Positions 16,825 to 25,545 of a stretch of 49,967 nt of DNA are shown in pieces. Every line of letters starts with the position of its first letter. Within the stretch, counting starts at the first letter, position 1. Both the position numbers and the translations under genes were made by a program. The stretch comes from JBBRWV01 sp038248985 (GTDB taxonomy: Bacteria > Planctomycetota > Phycisphaerae > WQYP01), in contig JBBRWV010000007.1 in assembly GCA_038248985.1 (NCBI GenBank), positions 1 to 49,967 on the forward strand. Direction: 5' to 3'. The notes beneath the pieces are model-generated. The model had not been told where the DNA came from. It did not search any database and saw only the letters and a list, made by a program, of their open reading frames with translations.

Positions 16825-18726
16825 ATGCTCATCCTTCGCCGATTCCTCGTGTTCCTCCTCTGCTGCCTCCCCCTCCTCACGCTCTTCCACCAAAACGACC
16901 TCCGCCGGTGGGACTTCAACCGCTGCCTTATGGCTGCGCCGGATGAGCCCAGCTATTTGTTGATGGCTCAGTCCATCGCCGTTGGCGACGGCATCAGCAC
17001 GACCGCACTTTTCGGCCGGGATACTTTCTATCCCCCCGGCTATCCTGCGATTCTCGCGCTCTGGGGAAAATTCTGCGGCTTCTCCCTTTTCTCCATGCAC
17101 GTCTGCACGGCGTTCCTCTCCGTAGGTTCGATGTTCCTGGCGTACCTCCTCATCCGCACCCTGCTCCGCTCCGAACGGGCCATGCACACTTCCGACTCGA
17201 ACGCGACCGCGCTCCTGCACAATAACCGCTCCGTCGAAAACTGGTCCATCCTTCTGCTGGCGCTGTGCGTGTGCAACTGGTACGTCCTCGAAGGATCGCT
17301 GTTTGCTTTCAGTGAACCGGCCTTCATGTTTGCCACCTTCGCCTGGCTGCTCCTCATGCTGCGCTGGCGCAACTGGTACACCTCCTGGTGGCAAACTCTC
17401 CTGGTCGCCCTCCTTGCCATTGCGGCCTACTCCATTCGCGGTGCCGGCATTGTTTGCGTCGCCACCACGTTCCTCTACCCCCTTTTCTCCCTGCTGCGCC
17501 ATTTCATCTTTCAGGACATCCCTCGCAAATTTCGCTCGCTGGGTATCATCCTCCTGGTCACGATCGCTTACATGATCACCCTGCACTTTCTCTCTCCCAA
17601 CAAAAGTCTCGCGGCCGGCGCGCAATCGGATAACAGTTACTCGCAGCAGCTCCTGCGCGGGCTCACCGACGCCCACGCCTACTCTTTCACGAACCCCTTC
17701 GACTGGCCCAAACTTGTGCGGCACCTCCTGTATTTGATGGCCTCGCACATCACCGATTTTTCCAACGCGTTCGTCCCCCAATATCGCTTCGCCCCGCAAC
17801 TGACCGTCCTCAACCCCATCGGAAAATTCACGCTTTTTTTCGCCTTCGCCGGTCTCGTCTGGCGCATCCTTTCGTCGCGCAAACCGGAGAAGGAACGCGA
17901 ACTGCTTTCTTCCACCCCGCCGCGCTCCCCGCCTTTTGACCTTGGGCGGTTCCTCTGGAAAATCCTTCTCAAACTCAGCGGGACAGGCCCGCAAGCCCCG
18001 CCCCGCGCCCTCTTCGTCGAACTGTTTGCGCTGCTCTACATCGCCCTGTACCTCCTCTGGCCCTTCAACATGTCACGTTTCTGGACCACGCTCCTTCCCA
18101 TCATGTTTCCGTGCGCCCTCATCGCGCTGAAAAATTTCGGCGGCCGACATGATGCCGCCCAAACTACGCGATATCTCGCGCTCGTTTTTTTTTCTCTCCT
18201 ACTCCTCCTCAACGTTCAGGAAGTCGTCAATCAATTCCCGGCCTACCAGCGCCGCGTTAACTACGTCTCCGACTCCATTGTCGAGGCTTCGTCGCGCATC
18301 GTCCGCATTTCTCCCGATAAATCGCGTACCACGGTTCTCGTCTTCGGCGGTGATGAACACTTTTTACTCGCGTGGTATCTGCCCCACGTCAACGGCGGCG
18401 GGGCCAGCAGCGGTGGCCTGCCTACGAGCCCCATTCCCGCCGAGAAATTTTTCGAGCCACTCCTCATCCGCACCCTGCAAAACTACGACCCCGCCTCGCT
18501 GCAGCGCATCTTCGCCTTCAGCTATTTCACCCATCAGGACATGCTGGGTGCTTTCGAAAATGTCCGTAAATCCCATCCTCAATTGATAGCTCAATTTGAG
18601 ATTCGGAAAATCTACCAAAAAGAAATCATCACCGCCGTTTGGGAGTTTGTACCGACCCCAGTGATACGAGGCGCACCCACCATAAATTCCCCGGCAATAT
18701 CTTCTGATGCTCCTTCTGGTAGTTGA
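16825..18726 (+). CDS. GT-C-type glycosyltransferase-like membrane protein
   Basis: About 633 aa with many membrane segments. The first periplasmic loop carries an acidic pair in AAPDEPSYLLMAQSIA, followed by FYPPGYPAILALWG, the pattern of dolichyl-phosphate-mannose/ArnT-like (GT39/PMT) enzymes that use polyprenyl-phosphate sugars. The ATG at 16825 lies 6 bases after a TATGAT box and has no ribosome binding site. A GTG at 16810 is the alternative. The last 25 residues (after WEFVPTPVIRG) may not be native: the frame continues beyond the stop directly into a pseudopilin remnant. Confidence 0.65.
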   Translation: MLILRRFLVFLLCCLPLLTLFHQNDLRRWDFNRCLMAAPDEPSYLLMAQSIAVGDGISTTALFGRDTFYPPGYPAILALWGKFCGFSLFSMHVCTAFLSVGSMFLAYLLIRTLLRSERAMHTSDSNATALLHNNRSVENWSILLLALCVCNWYVLEGSLFAFSEPAFMFATFAWLLLMLRWRNWYTSWWQTLLVALLAIAAYSIRGAGIVCVATTFLYPLFSLLRHFIFQDIPRKFRSLGIILLVTIAYMITLHFLSPNKSLAAGAQSDNSYSQQLLRGLTDAHAYSFTNPFDWPKLVRHLLYLMASHITDFSNAFVPQYRFAPQLTVLNPIGKFTLFFAFAGLVWRILSSRKPEKERELLSSTPPRSPPFDLGRFLWKILLKLSGTGPQAPPRALFVELFALLYIALYLLWPFNMSRFWTTLLPIMFPCALIALKNFGGRHDAAQTTRYLALVFFSLLLLLNVQEVVNQFPAYQRRVNYVSDSIVEASSRIVRISPDKSRTTVLVFGGDEHFLLAWYLPHVNGGGASSGGLPTSPIPAEKFFEPLLIRTLQNYDPASLQRIFAFSYFTHQDMLGAFENVRKSHPQLIAQFEIRKIYQKEIITAVWEFVPTPVIRGAPTINSPAISSDAPSGS

Positions 18727-19032
18727 GTAGCAGATCCCGCCGCGCCCACCCCACGCAAACTTTCCAACTCCCCCAATCACGGGCGCGATGGCCAGAATGT
18801 GGCCTTCGGTGACTGCCACGTCGAATGGATGCGCACGCCTGTCATCGGACAAAACGGCGACAACATCTGGACCAGCGCCGCCCCCGGCTCCCCCTCCGGC
18901 GTTTCCTCCACCGGCATTCCCGTTGACCCGAGCGGCGGCAACATTCCGGCCACTCACTCCAATAGCGACGTCGCACCGTTCGACATTGTTATGGTTCCTA
19001 TTCGTAATGTTTCCAACGGCGACACCCGCTAA
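18727..19032 (+). pseudogene. C-terminal remnant of an H-X9-DG-type pseudopilin
   Basis: An open frame directly after the TGA of the preceding gene, in the same frame, reads SPNHGRDGQNVAFGDCHVEW, then TPVIGQNGDNIWT, and ends in APFDIVMVPIRN. This is the C-terminal signature of the prepilin-type proteins abundant in planctomycetes (H-x9-DG; here GD-C replaces DG). The prepilin N-terminus (GFTLVELLVV) is absent, and no start codon precedes it. It is therefore a remnant, about 100 aa of an original of roughly 250-300. Confidence 0.6.
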
Positions 19033-19072
19033 CTTGCCGTTTCCAATGACCGCGGACCCTTTACCGCTGCGC

Positions 19073-19972
19073 TCACCGGAACAATTCCTTTCGCGGCGCG
19101 GCGCACATCGCGACCACTGCGGGATGTTTCAGCTTTCGTTCCGGGCTGATCGCATAGTAACGCTCGCGCAAATTATCCAGGGTCCCGAGGGGCTTTACGT
19201 CATACTGCCGGCACACCGCGTCGGTAATCAGCGCCGGCACCGGAAATAATGCCCGCCCCGCCGCGCCAAAGGTTTTCAGCAGGCCAAAATCCTCAAACTC
19301 GCCCAGTATCCGCGGATGGATGTCGTTCTGGTCAAAATACTGATCCAGCGAACGCCGCATGGAGGTGTTCCGCGTCGGCAGATACATCGGCGCGCCGTCC
19401 AGGGTCCGAGGAAAATTCCGCGCGTGCTTCCCATGCAACACCTTGCCTCCGATGAAGGTCACCCCGCACTCGGCCAGCAAATGGTTGTATGCCCGAATCT
19501 GTATCCCCGCCCCAATCGGCATGTCGGAAATCACCACATCGAGGCGGTAGGTCGCCAACTCCGTGAACAACCGATCCGGCTTCCCTTCCTGCTCCACAAT
19601 GCAGACCGCCGGCTCGAGTTCGATCACCGGCTCCAGGAGCAAGAGCGACACCAGCTTCGGCACGCCGTCGGCAATGCCAATGTTCAATTTTGTCGGGCGC
19701 AACCCCGGGCCGAGTTTCACGGCATCCATGAGTTCACGGCCCAGGGTGAAAATCTCATCGGCATACTTGAACACAAACTGCCCCATCTCGGTCAGCACGA
19801 GAGAGCGCCCCCGGCGCTCAAATAGCTGCTCGCCCAGCATCTCCTCGAGTTCATGAATCTGCGCCGAAATCGTCGGGCTGGACAGGTGTAATTTTTCCGC
19901 CGCCCGCGCCACGCCGCCTTCCCGCGCCACGGTCCAGAAGTACATCAGGTGGTGGTAATTCAGGAATGACAT
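19073..19972 (-). CDS. nhaR: LysR-family transcriptional regulator, NhaR-like
   Basis: 299 aa. The N-terminal winged helix-turn-helix (FLNYHHLMYFWTVAREGGV, then AEKLHLSSPTISAQIHELEE) is very close to NhaR, which in E. coli activates the Na+/H+ antiporter gene nhaA in response to sodium. The effector domain (about 95-295) contains the NhaR-like GVPKLVSLLLLEP and FPVPALITDAV. No nhaA lies in the window. GGAGG is about 8 bases before the ATG. Confidence 0.85.
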   Translation of the reverse strand: MSFLNYHHLMYFWTVAREGGVARAAEKLHLSSPTISAQIHELEEMLGEQLFERRGRSLVLTEMGQFVFKYADEIFTLGRELMDAVKLGPGLRPTKLNIGIADGVPKLVSLLLLEPVIELEPAVCIVEQEGKPDRLFTELATYRLDVVISDMPIGAGIQIRAYNHLLAECGVTFIGGKVLHGKHARNFPRTLDGAPMYLPTRNTSMRRSLDQYFDQNDIHPRILGEFEDFGLLKTFGAAGRALFPVPALITDAVCRQYDVKPLGTLDNLRERYYAISPERKLKHPAVVAMCAAPRKELFR

Positions 19973-20019
19973 GGCAGGCCTCCGTAGCGAATTTCAAACA
20001 CGCGCGATCAAGCATATCC

Positions 20020-20029
20020 CGAATATTCG
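20020..20029. promoter_or_regulatory. Palindrome upstream of nhaR, possible operator
   Basis: CGAATATTCG, a perfect 10-base palindrome about 50 bases upstream of the nhaR start, next to a possible -10 (TATGCT, minus, 20011-20016). LysR-type proteins often bind such T-n-A dyads near their own promoter. This is inference only. Confidence 0.25.
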
Positions 20030-20151
20030 TAAAAACATAGAAAATTAACCCCACTCATCGAATATAACTAATCGACTCCGCGCCCCGCGCACTGCCGGTG
20101 GGCGGCATCACTCCGCGTTCATCGGTCGAGGCCCCGCGTCATCGGGCCAGC

Positions 20152-20183
20152 AAAAAAACGGGCGCTGATAACTCAGCGCCCGT
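20152..20183 (-). terminator. Rho-independent terminator of the rpsF-ssb-rplI operon
   Basis: A perfect 11-bp stem (20158-20168 with 20173-20183, GC-rich), a 4-base loop, and a run of seven T on the minus strand (20152-20158). It lies about 55 bases after the rplI stop. Confidence 0.92.
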
Positions 20184-20236
20184 CTCTTCAATTTCATCGC
20201 AGTCGAAACTGCAAACCAGGATCAAGCAATGGAGGC

Positions 20237-20761
20237 TCAAGCCTCGGCCGGTTCCTCGGCCACTTCCTTGGTGCCATTCGCAGCCGCTTCGGCCGCAGCC
20301 TTGATCTCGGCTTCGGTCTTCTCCCGCACGACCCACACCTTGACGTCGGCCTTCAAGTCCGTGGCCAACTGCACGGCCACCACGTAGGTGTCCACGCGAC
20401 GCAACGGCTCTTCCAACTTCACGTCGTCGGCCTGCACGGCATGGCCCAGCTTCTGCAATTCTTCGGCAATGTCGCGCCGGCTGACCGAACCAAACAAATG
20501 CCCCTCCTCATTGGCGGCGCGGGTCACCGTGATCTCCACACCCACCAGTGCCGCCGCGACTTTCTCGCGTGCCGCACGGATTTCCGCGGCCTTCGCCTCG
20601 TATTCCTTACGTGCTGCTTCCAGCCGCTTGATGTTGCCCTCAGTGGGCTGAATCGCGAGGCCCTTGGGCAGCAGGAAATTCCGGGCGAAGCCTTCCGACA
20701 CGTCGAGCACTTCGCCGACGATGCCGATTTTTTCGAGTGTCTGTGTTAGCAAAACCTTCAT
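20237..20761 (-). CDS. rplI: 50S ribosomal protein L9
   Basis: 174 aa. The N-terminal domain reads MKVLLTQTLEKIGIVGEVLDV and then EGFARNFLLPKGLAI, as in all L9. A long connecting helix (about 45-80) and the C-terminal RNA-binding domain (to about 150) follow. It is about 25 residues longer than E. coli L9, with an Ala/Glu-rich tail. It is third in the rpsF-ssb-rplI order and ends at a strong terminator. Confidence 0.96.
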   Translation of the reverse strand: MKVLLTQTLEKIGIVGEVLDVSEGFARNFLLPKGLAIQPTEGNIKRLEAARKEYEAKAAEIRAAREKVAAALVGVEITVTRAANEEGHLFGSVSRRDIAEELQKLGHAVQADDVKLEEPLRRVDTYVVAVQLATDLKADVKVWVVREKTEAEIKAAAEAAANGTKEVAEEPAEA

Positions 20762-20771
20762 GGAATCCTCT

Positions 20772-20834
20772 CAGGCACGCCGGAAAAGTTACCTCGCACG
20801 TGTCCCGCATGACATTGAAAATTGGGCGTGCCTG
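20772..20834. repeat. Long-range inverted repeat between ssb and rplI
   Basis: CAGGCACGCC (20772-20781) and its exact reverse complement (20825-20834) are separated by 43 bases in the 118-bp ssb-rplI gap. In RNA this would form a 10-bp stem just upstream of the rplI start. No T-run follows, so it is not a terminator. Confidence 0.5.
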
Positions 20835-20879
20835 GTCATGCGTTCGCACTTTGCGAGTGGTCGAAGGGAAAAACTCCCT

Positions 20880-21506
20880 TCAAAATGGAATGTCTTCGCT
20901 CCCCATCGGCGGCCCGTCATCCTGCGACGGCCCGTCGGCATCATAATTCGGCTCTGGGGCCGGCTGCTGCTGCGGCTGTTGGGCGGCGCGCGGGGCTTGT
21001 GCCGGAGAATGGGGTGCCGCTGCGGCCGGACGTCCTGCCGCCCGGTAAGGCTGCCGCGCCTGGGGCGCCGGCTGCTGATATGGCTGTGGTTGCTGGGGTG
21101 CGTAGTTGCCGCCGGTGTCATCTTCCGGCATTGGCGCTCCGGCCGCCCCTCCGCCGCCGCCCTGGCCTAAGCCCTGGCCCCGATTCAGAAACTGAAAATT
21201 CTCCACCACCACCCGCATCTTGCTGCGTTTGGAACCATCCTGCGCTTCCCACTGATCCAGCTTCAGGCGACCTTCCACAAACAGCGGATCCCCCTTCTTC
21301 TTGTACTTGCTTAAGATCTCTGCGGTCTTTCCGAAACAGGTGCAGTCAACAAAGGTCACTTCTTCCTTCTTGACGCCGTCCTGCCCCGTCCATGTCCGAT
21401 TCACGGCCAAACCAAACTCGCACACCGGCGTTTGGCTCGGCAGAAACGAAAGCTGCAGATCCCGCGTGATGTTGCCCATCAACATGACTTTGTTCAAATT
21501 CGCCAC
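20880..21506 (-). CDS. ssb: Single-stranded DNA-binding protein
   Basis: 208 aa. The OB fold lies at about 1-110 (MANLNKVMLMGNITRDLQL, then WTGQDGVKKEEVTFVDC and GDPLFVEGRLKLDQWE). A Gln/Pro/Ala-rich linker is followed by the acidic tip ending GSEDIPF, which binds replication and repair partners. It sits between rpsF and rplI, as in many bacteria. Confidence 0.96.
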   Translation of the reverse strand: MANLNKVMLMGNITRDLQLSFLPSQTPVCEFGLAVNRTWTGQDGVKKEEVTFVDCTCFGKTAEILSKYKKKGDPLFVEGRLKLDQWEAQDGSKRSKMRVVVENFQFLNRGQGLGQGGGGGAAGAPMPEDDTGGNYAPQQPQPYQQPAPQARQPYRAAGRPAAAAPHSPAQAPRAAQQPQQQPAPEPNYDADGPSQDDGPPMGSEDIPF

Positions 21507-21625
21507 AAGTCACCTCGCGCTATCGAATGTCGGCAGCTCACGAATAAACGCCAACAAAAATCTCGCCACCGCCCAAAACATCGGCAAATTTTACCCTGCC
21601 GGCGTTTCGGTGATCACTCTAAAAA

Positions 21626-22102
21626 TCAAATCTTCTCGGAAGCCACGGCATCGATATCGGCCGGTACTTCCTCAATCACATCGCGTTCGGGACCGCGCTC
21701 GCGGGCGGGCCCATCACGCATCGGGCCGCGACGGAACGAACGCGTGTCGTGTTCCTCGATCACGGGCTGCTGGGGCTGCATCGCGTCAATATCCTTGATC
21801 GCGAGGTGATCGGCCTTGATCACCAGGACGCGCAGAATGTTTTCCGACAATTGCACATCGCGTTCGATGCCGGCAACCTTGGGGCCTTCACACTTGAAGA
21901 ACGCCAGCACGTACGTGCCGCGTTTTTGCCCGCCGATTTCATAGCTCAAGCGTTTTTCATCCCACTTACGCAGGTGAATGACTTCGGCGTTGGCCCGCTG
22001 CAAAATGAGCTCCACCTCCGCCTTCGCCACATCCCAGGACGCGGCGACATACGTCGGATTGATCAAAAAAAGCGCTTCATACTGACGGATATGCGATGCC
22101 AT
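21626..22102 (-). CDS. rpsF: 30S ribosomal protein S6
   Basis: 158 aa from the ATG at 22102 (GTGGAG about 8 bases upstream). A longer frame to 22216 would read through the leader. RQYEALFLINPTYVAASWD and KRLSYEIGGQKRGTYVLAFF are S6 sequence. The usual protein ends near residue 100-130. Here an Arg/Glu-rich tail of about 40 residues follows (RRGPMRDGPARERGPERD). It is first gene of the rpsF-ssb-rplI operon. No rpsR lies between ssb and rplI. Confidence 0.95.
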   Translation of the reverse strand: MASHIRQYEALFLINPTYVAASWDVAKAEVELILQRANAEVIHLRKWDEKRLSYEIGGQKRGTYVLAFFKCEGPKVAGIERDVQLSENILRVLVIKADHLAIKDIDAMQPQQPVIEEHDTRSFRRGPMRDGPARERGPERDVIEEVPADIDAVASEKI

Positions 22103-22196
22103 AAGGCAAACTCCACTTGGGGCCCTTTCCGCGAGTAACGCAATACAGTGCGTCACCATGGGTATCACGGCGAGCCGGGCAAATTGCAGACCCGGT

Positions 22197-22226
22197 ACTA
22201 TACTGTAAAACCCCAACCTGTGGCAA
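22197..22226 (-). promoter_or_regulatory. Promoter of the rpsF operon
   Basis: On the minus strand: TTGCCA (22221-22226, 5 of 6), 18 bases, TATAGT (22197-22202, 5 of 6). Transcription would start near 22190, giving a leader of about 88 nt that could hold S6 autoregulation. Confidence 0.65.
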
Positions 22227-22414
22227 CTCTGCGAAAAAAGCCCTATTCAAAAACTCCCCTCCATCCCATTGCACTTCAATGTGAATTTTGCAACGTCGTC
22301 TGAATCCTACGCCTTGGACCTGACCCCGTGCGAGGTGCATAATCTGTCACCAAAACCTTCACGTGACTTTGTTACCTTCAATCCAGTATTATTCCAACTC
22401 GCGATCAATACATC

Positions 22415-22443
22415 TTGCGCCCGCTTCTTCGACACACTACATT
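22415..22443 (+). promoter_or_regulatory. Possible promoter of the DNA methyltransferase
   Basis: TTGCGC, 17 bases, TACATT, followed by an AT stretch (TATATATA). The start codon is about 37 bases downstream of the -10. Apart from this and the rpsF promoter, the 22103-22479 region holds nothing visible. Confidence 0.35.
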
Positions 22444-22479
22444 ATATATAGCCCCCCACTTCTTCGGAGACTCCTGCTC

Positions 22480-23442
22480 ATGGCCCCAACCCCCTCCTTC
22501 AACACTATCCACAACATCGACTGCATCCTCGGTATGAAGTCCCTCGCCCCGGCCTCCATCGACCTTGCCTTTGCCGATCCACCCTTCAACATCGGCTACG
22601 ATTACGACGCCTACGAGGACCAACGCGCCGCTGACGAATACCTCGACTGGACCCGCCAATGGGGCCGCGCACTCGTTGACGCCCTCAAACCCACCGGGTC
22701 GTTCTGGCTCGCCATCGGTGACGACTTCGCCGCGGAACTCAAGCTCATCTTCCAGCGCGAGCTCGGCCTCACCTGCCGCTCGTGGGTCATCTGGTACTAC
22801 ACCTTCGGCGTCAATTGCAAATTCAAATTTTCCCGCAGTCACACCCACCTCTTCCACTTCGTCAAAGACCCCAAGGCCTGCACCTTCAACGGCGACGCCA
22901 TCCGCGTCCCCTCGGCCCGCCAACTCGTTTACGGCGACAGCCGCGCCAACTCCGCCGGCCGCCTCCCCGACGACACCTGGGTGCTTCGTCCCCAAGACGC
23001 ACCGGACGCATTCACCCCTGAAGAAGACGTCTGGTACTTCCCGCGCGTCTGCGGCACATTCAAAGAACGCGCCGGCTTCCACGGCTGCCAAATGCCGGAG
23101 CAACTCCTCGGCCGCATCATCAAAGTTTCTTCCAACCCCGGCGACACCATCCTCGAACCGTTCGCCGGCAGCGGGTCCACACTCGTGGTCGCCAAAAAAC
23201 TCAATCGCAATTTCATCGGATTCGAACTCTCGCCCAACTACGCCGCCCGCGCTACTCAACGCCTCGTCGAAACGGCCGTCGGCGACCCGCTCTCTGGCGC
23301 GGCCGACCCCAAAGTCAGCGCCCCCACCACCAGCAACGGCCGCGTCCTCATTCCCGACGCCGCACCCGGTACACCCCGCGCCAGGACCAAACGCATTCCC
23401 CAAGAAAAATCGCCCCAGTCCACCCTTCTCGAATTTACGTAA
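22480..23442 (+). CDS. Orphan site-specific DNA methyltransferase (beta class, amino-methylating)
   Basis: 320 aa from the ATG at 22480. The catalytic motif DPPFN lies at 33-37 and comes before the S-adenosylmethionine motif (ILEPFAGSGST at about 225-235). This order defines the beta class of N6-adenine/N4-cytosine methyltransferases (as in HinfI-type and CcrM enzymes). The region between carries DDTWVLRPQDAP and EEDVWYFPRVCGTF, which resembles the target-recognition part. No restriction enzyme gene is adjacent, so a regulatory or housekeeping role is possible. The C-terminal 60 residues are Pro/Thr-rich. Confidence 0.88.
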   Translation: MAPTPSFNTIHNIDCILGMKSLAPASIDLAFADPPFNIGYDYDAYEDQRAADEYLDWTRQWGRALVDALKPTGSFWLAIGDDFAAELKLIFQRELGLTCRSWVIWYYTFGVNCKFKFSRSHTHLFHFVKDPKACTFNGDAIRVPSARQLVYGDSRANSAGRLPDDTWVLRPQDAPDAFTPEEDVWYFPRVCGTFKERAGFHGCQMPEQLLGRIIKVSSNPGDTILEPFAGSGSTLVVAKKLNRNFIGFELSPNYAARATQRLVETAVGDPLSGAADPKVSAPTTSNGRVLIPDAAPGTPRARTKRIPQEKSPQSTLLEFT

Positions 23443-23489
23443 ACTTCCGGACTCGCGGTTCCTCACTTGTGTCGGGGGCTTATTGGGGG

Positions 23490-23843
23490 CTAATCGGGGG
23501 TGGGGAGAGATTTTTCGTCGGACTTGCGGAAGATGGCGAGGATTTTGTCGAGTGGGACGACGAAGAGTTTGTTGTCGGCTTCGAATTCGACGGGGATGGC
23601 TTCGCGGGGGTCGAAGAGGACTTTGTCGAGCTTGCGGATGGTGAAGTCGGCATCGTTTTCGATTTGCTTGGAGATGGCGACGACGCGGCCGGTGAGGGTG
23701 AGGATTTCGTGGTTGCCGGGCAGGACGATGCCGGACTTGGTTTCGCGGCGGTTGTCATCCTTGCGGATGACGACGCGGAGGCCGACGGGTTCGATGATGT
23801 CCCATTTGGGGGATTTGCGGGCGGCGGCGGGGGAATCGCTCAT
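23490..23843 (-). CDS. GroES-like co-chaperonin family protein
   Basis: 117 aa. PVGLRVVIRKDDNRRETKSG, then IVLPGNHEILTLTGRVVAIS, matches the GroES fold, including the mobile-loop position. It differs from a normal GroES (about 95 aa): it has 15 extra N-terminal residues, an altered mobile loop and a different C-terminus (VVPLDKILAIFRK instead of the usual '..ED(I/V)LAVV'). No groL lies in the window. It may be a divergent second GroES rather than the housekeeping one. Confidence 0.75.
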   Translation of the reverse strand: MSDSPAAARKSPKWDIIEPVGLRVVIRKDDNRRETKSGIVLPGNHEILTLTGRVVAISKQIENDADFTIRKLDKVLFDPREAIPVEFEADNKLFVVPLDKILAIFRKSDEKSLPTPD

Positions 23844-23981
23844 GAGAGGCTCCGGGGAGGTCAGGGGTCAGCAATAGATGGATTGTAGAGGGGAGGAGGG
23901 TGGGGGAGAAGCAGGTGGGGGGAGCAAGAGGTGAGAAACAAGAAATGAAAAGGAAGAAGCGGCGAGGGAGTGGGGCGCTAT

Positions 23982-24131
23982 TCAGTAGCCGGGGGCGTGG
24001 AGCCAGGCGGAGGCGGCCAGGAGGAGGAAGAGGCCGCCGAGGAGGGCGAGGATGAAGGGGGTGAGGCGCTCGGCGAGGGAGCCGGGGGGGCGGGCAAGGA
24101 CGTCGCCGAGAAAGTCATAGAAAGCCTTCAT
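23982..24131 (-). CDS. Small membrane protein, 49 aa
   Basis: A short frame ATG 24131 to TGA, 102 bp after hemA on the same strand. It begins MKAFYDFLGDVLARPPG, then has one strongly hydrophobic helix at about 25-41 (PFILALLGGLFLLLAAS) and ends WLHAPGY. The amphipathic start plus one helix is typical of real small membrane proteins. There is no good ribosome binding site. No family recognised; it may be the last gene of the hemA operon. Confidence 0.5.
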   Translation of the reverse strand: MKAFYDFLGDVLARPPGSLAERLTPFILALLGGLFLLLAASAWLHAPGY

Positions 24132-24232
24132 AGAAAATTCATCGGCGGGGAGTCGGGTGAAGCTCTAGACAAATTTAGGCATGTGTATCTGTCACTATCA
24201 CTTTATTGGGTGAGGAGGGAGGAGCGAAGGGC

Positions 24233-25540
24233 TCAGAATTGGTCGGCGGGAGGATTGAGGTTGAAGAGACGTTTGAGGGCGGCGGCGAGCATCGGGCGGG
24301 CGGTGGATTCGGTATGGGTGGTGAGCTGGGTGACGGGGCCGTGGAGGATCTTACCGATCAGGCGGTGGGCGATGCGGTCAAGGTCGGCGCGTTGGGCAGG
24401 GGTGAGTTCAGGATGCTGGGCAAAGTGGGCGTCGAGTTCGGCACGCGCGAGGTCGTGGGTGTATTCGTAGAGGGCCTTGACGAGCGGCCCGACGTCGCGC
24501 GCGGAGAACCAGCGGAGGAAATCTTCGACGTGGGTGTGGAGGAGTTTTTCGGAGGCGGCGATTTCGGAGGCGCGTTTGTCGCGATTGCCGGAGGCGACGT
24601 CCTGGAGGTCATCGACGTTGTAGAGGTAGACGTTGTCGAGTTCGCCGACGGCGGCTTCGACATCGCGGGGGACGGCCAGGTCGATGATGACAGCGGGGCG
24701 ATAGCGGCGGGGTTTGAGGAGGGATTTGAAATGGGCGACGGTGAGGAGGGGGACGGTGGCGCCGGTGGAGGTGAGGATGATGTCGGCGGAGGTGAGGAGG
24801 GAGTCGAGGGTATCAATCGGGGCGGCGGTGGCGTGAAACTGGGCGGCCATGGCCTGGGCGCGATCGAGCGAGCGGTTGGTGATGAGGATGCGTTGGGGAG
24901 CGAGGCCCTGGAGGTTTTTGAGCATGAGGCCGGCCATCTTTCCGGCGCCGATGCAGAGGACGGTTTTGTCATGGAAGCGGTCTAAGACGGAGCGGGCGAG
25001 GTCGATGGCGACGGAGGCGAGGGAGAGGCGGCCGGCGGAGAGGCCGGTGGAATCGTGGACGTTTTTGGCGGCGGCGATGGCGCGTTGGAAGAGGGCGTGG
25101 GTGATGGAACCGGCGGAGTGGAGTTGGCAGGCGGCAGCGTAGGCGTGTTTGACCTGGGCGAGGATCTGGGTTTCGCCGACGACCATGGAATCGAGGGAGG
25201 AGGCGACGCGGAAGAGGTGTTCGACGGCGGCACGGTCTTCGAGGTGGTAGAGGTGGGTTTGGAACTGATCGGCCGGGAGGGAATGGAATTCGCTGAGGAA
25301 GGCGACGAGATGATCGAGGGAGGGTTCGGCCCGGAGGGGGCGGGCGACGTAGATTTCGACGCGGTTGCAGGTGGAGAGGATGACGACTTCGGCGGAGGGG
25401 AAGCGGGACTGGAAGCGGGCGAGGGCGGGAGGGAGTTGGGCGGGAGAAAAGGCCAGGGTTTCGCGGACGGAGAGCGGCGCGCTGCGGTGGTTGAGGCCAA
25501 CGGCGAGAAGGCGGGAGGATGGCGGGATAAGGGATTGCAT
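24233..25540 (-). CDS. hemA: Glutamyl-tRNA reductase
   Basis: 435 aa. It reduces glutamyl-tRNA to glutamate-1-semialdehyde, the first step of the C5 haem pathway. The catalytic cysteine is Cys58 in VVILSTCNRVEIY. The NADPH domain has VLCIGAGKMAGLML near 195, and the C-terminal dimerisation helix follows (about 315-420). The ATG at 25540 is chosen over an in-frame TTG at 25558, which would overlap the previous gene. It follows ccsA-like and precorrin-2 dehydrogenase genes with almost no gap, so the three form an operon for tetrapyrrole and cytochrome work. Confidence 0.95.
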   Translation of the reverse strand: MQSLIPPSSRLLAVGLNHRSAPLSVRETLAFSPAQLPPALARFQSRFPSAEVVILSTCNRVEIYVARPLRAEPSLDHLVAFLSEFHSLPADQFQTHLYHLEDRAAVEHLFRVASSLDSMVVGETQILAQVKHAYAAACQLHSAGSITHALFQRAIAAAKNVHDSTGLSAGRLSLASVAIDLARSVLDRFHDKTVLCIGAGKMAGLMLKNLQGLAPQRILITNRSLDRAQAMAAQFHATAAPIDTLDSLLTSADIILTSTGATVPLLTVAHFKSLLKPRRYRPAVIIDLAVPRDVEAAVGELDNVYLYNVDDLQDVASGNRDKRASEIAASEKLLHTHVEDFLRWFSARDVGPLVKALYEYTHDLARAELDAHFAQHPELTPAQRADLDRIAHRLIGKILHGPVTQLTTHTESTARPMLAAALKRLFNLNPPADQF

Positions 25541-25545
25541 GTTAA

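Noticed and set aside
22405..23466. A 353-aa frame antisense to the methyltransferase
   Set aside because: Composition of a codon-bias shadow; DPPFN and FAGSGST are on the plus strand.
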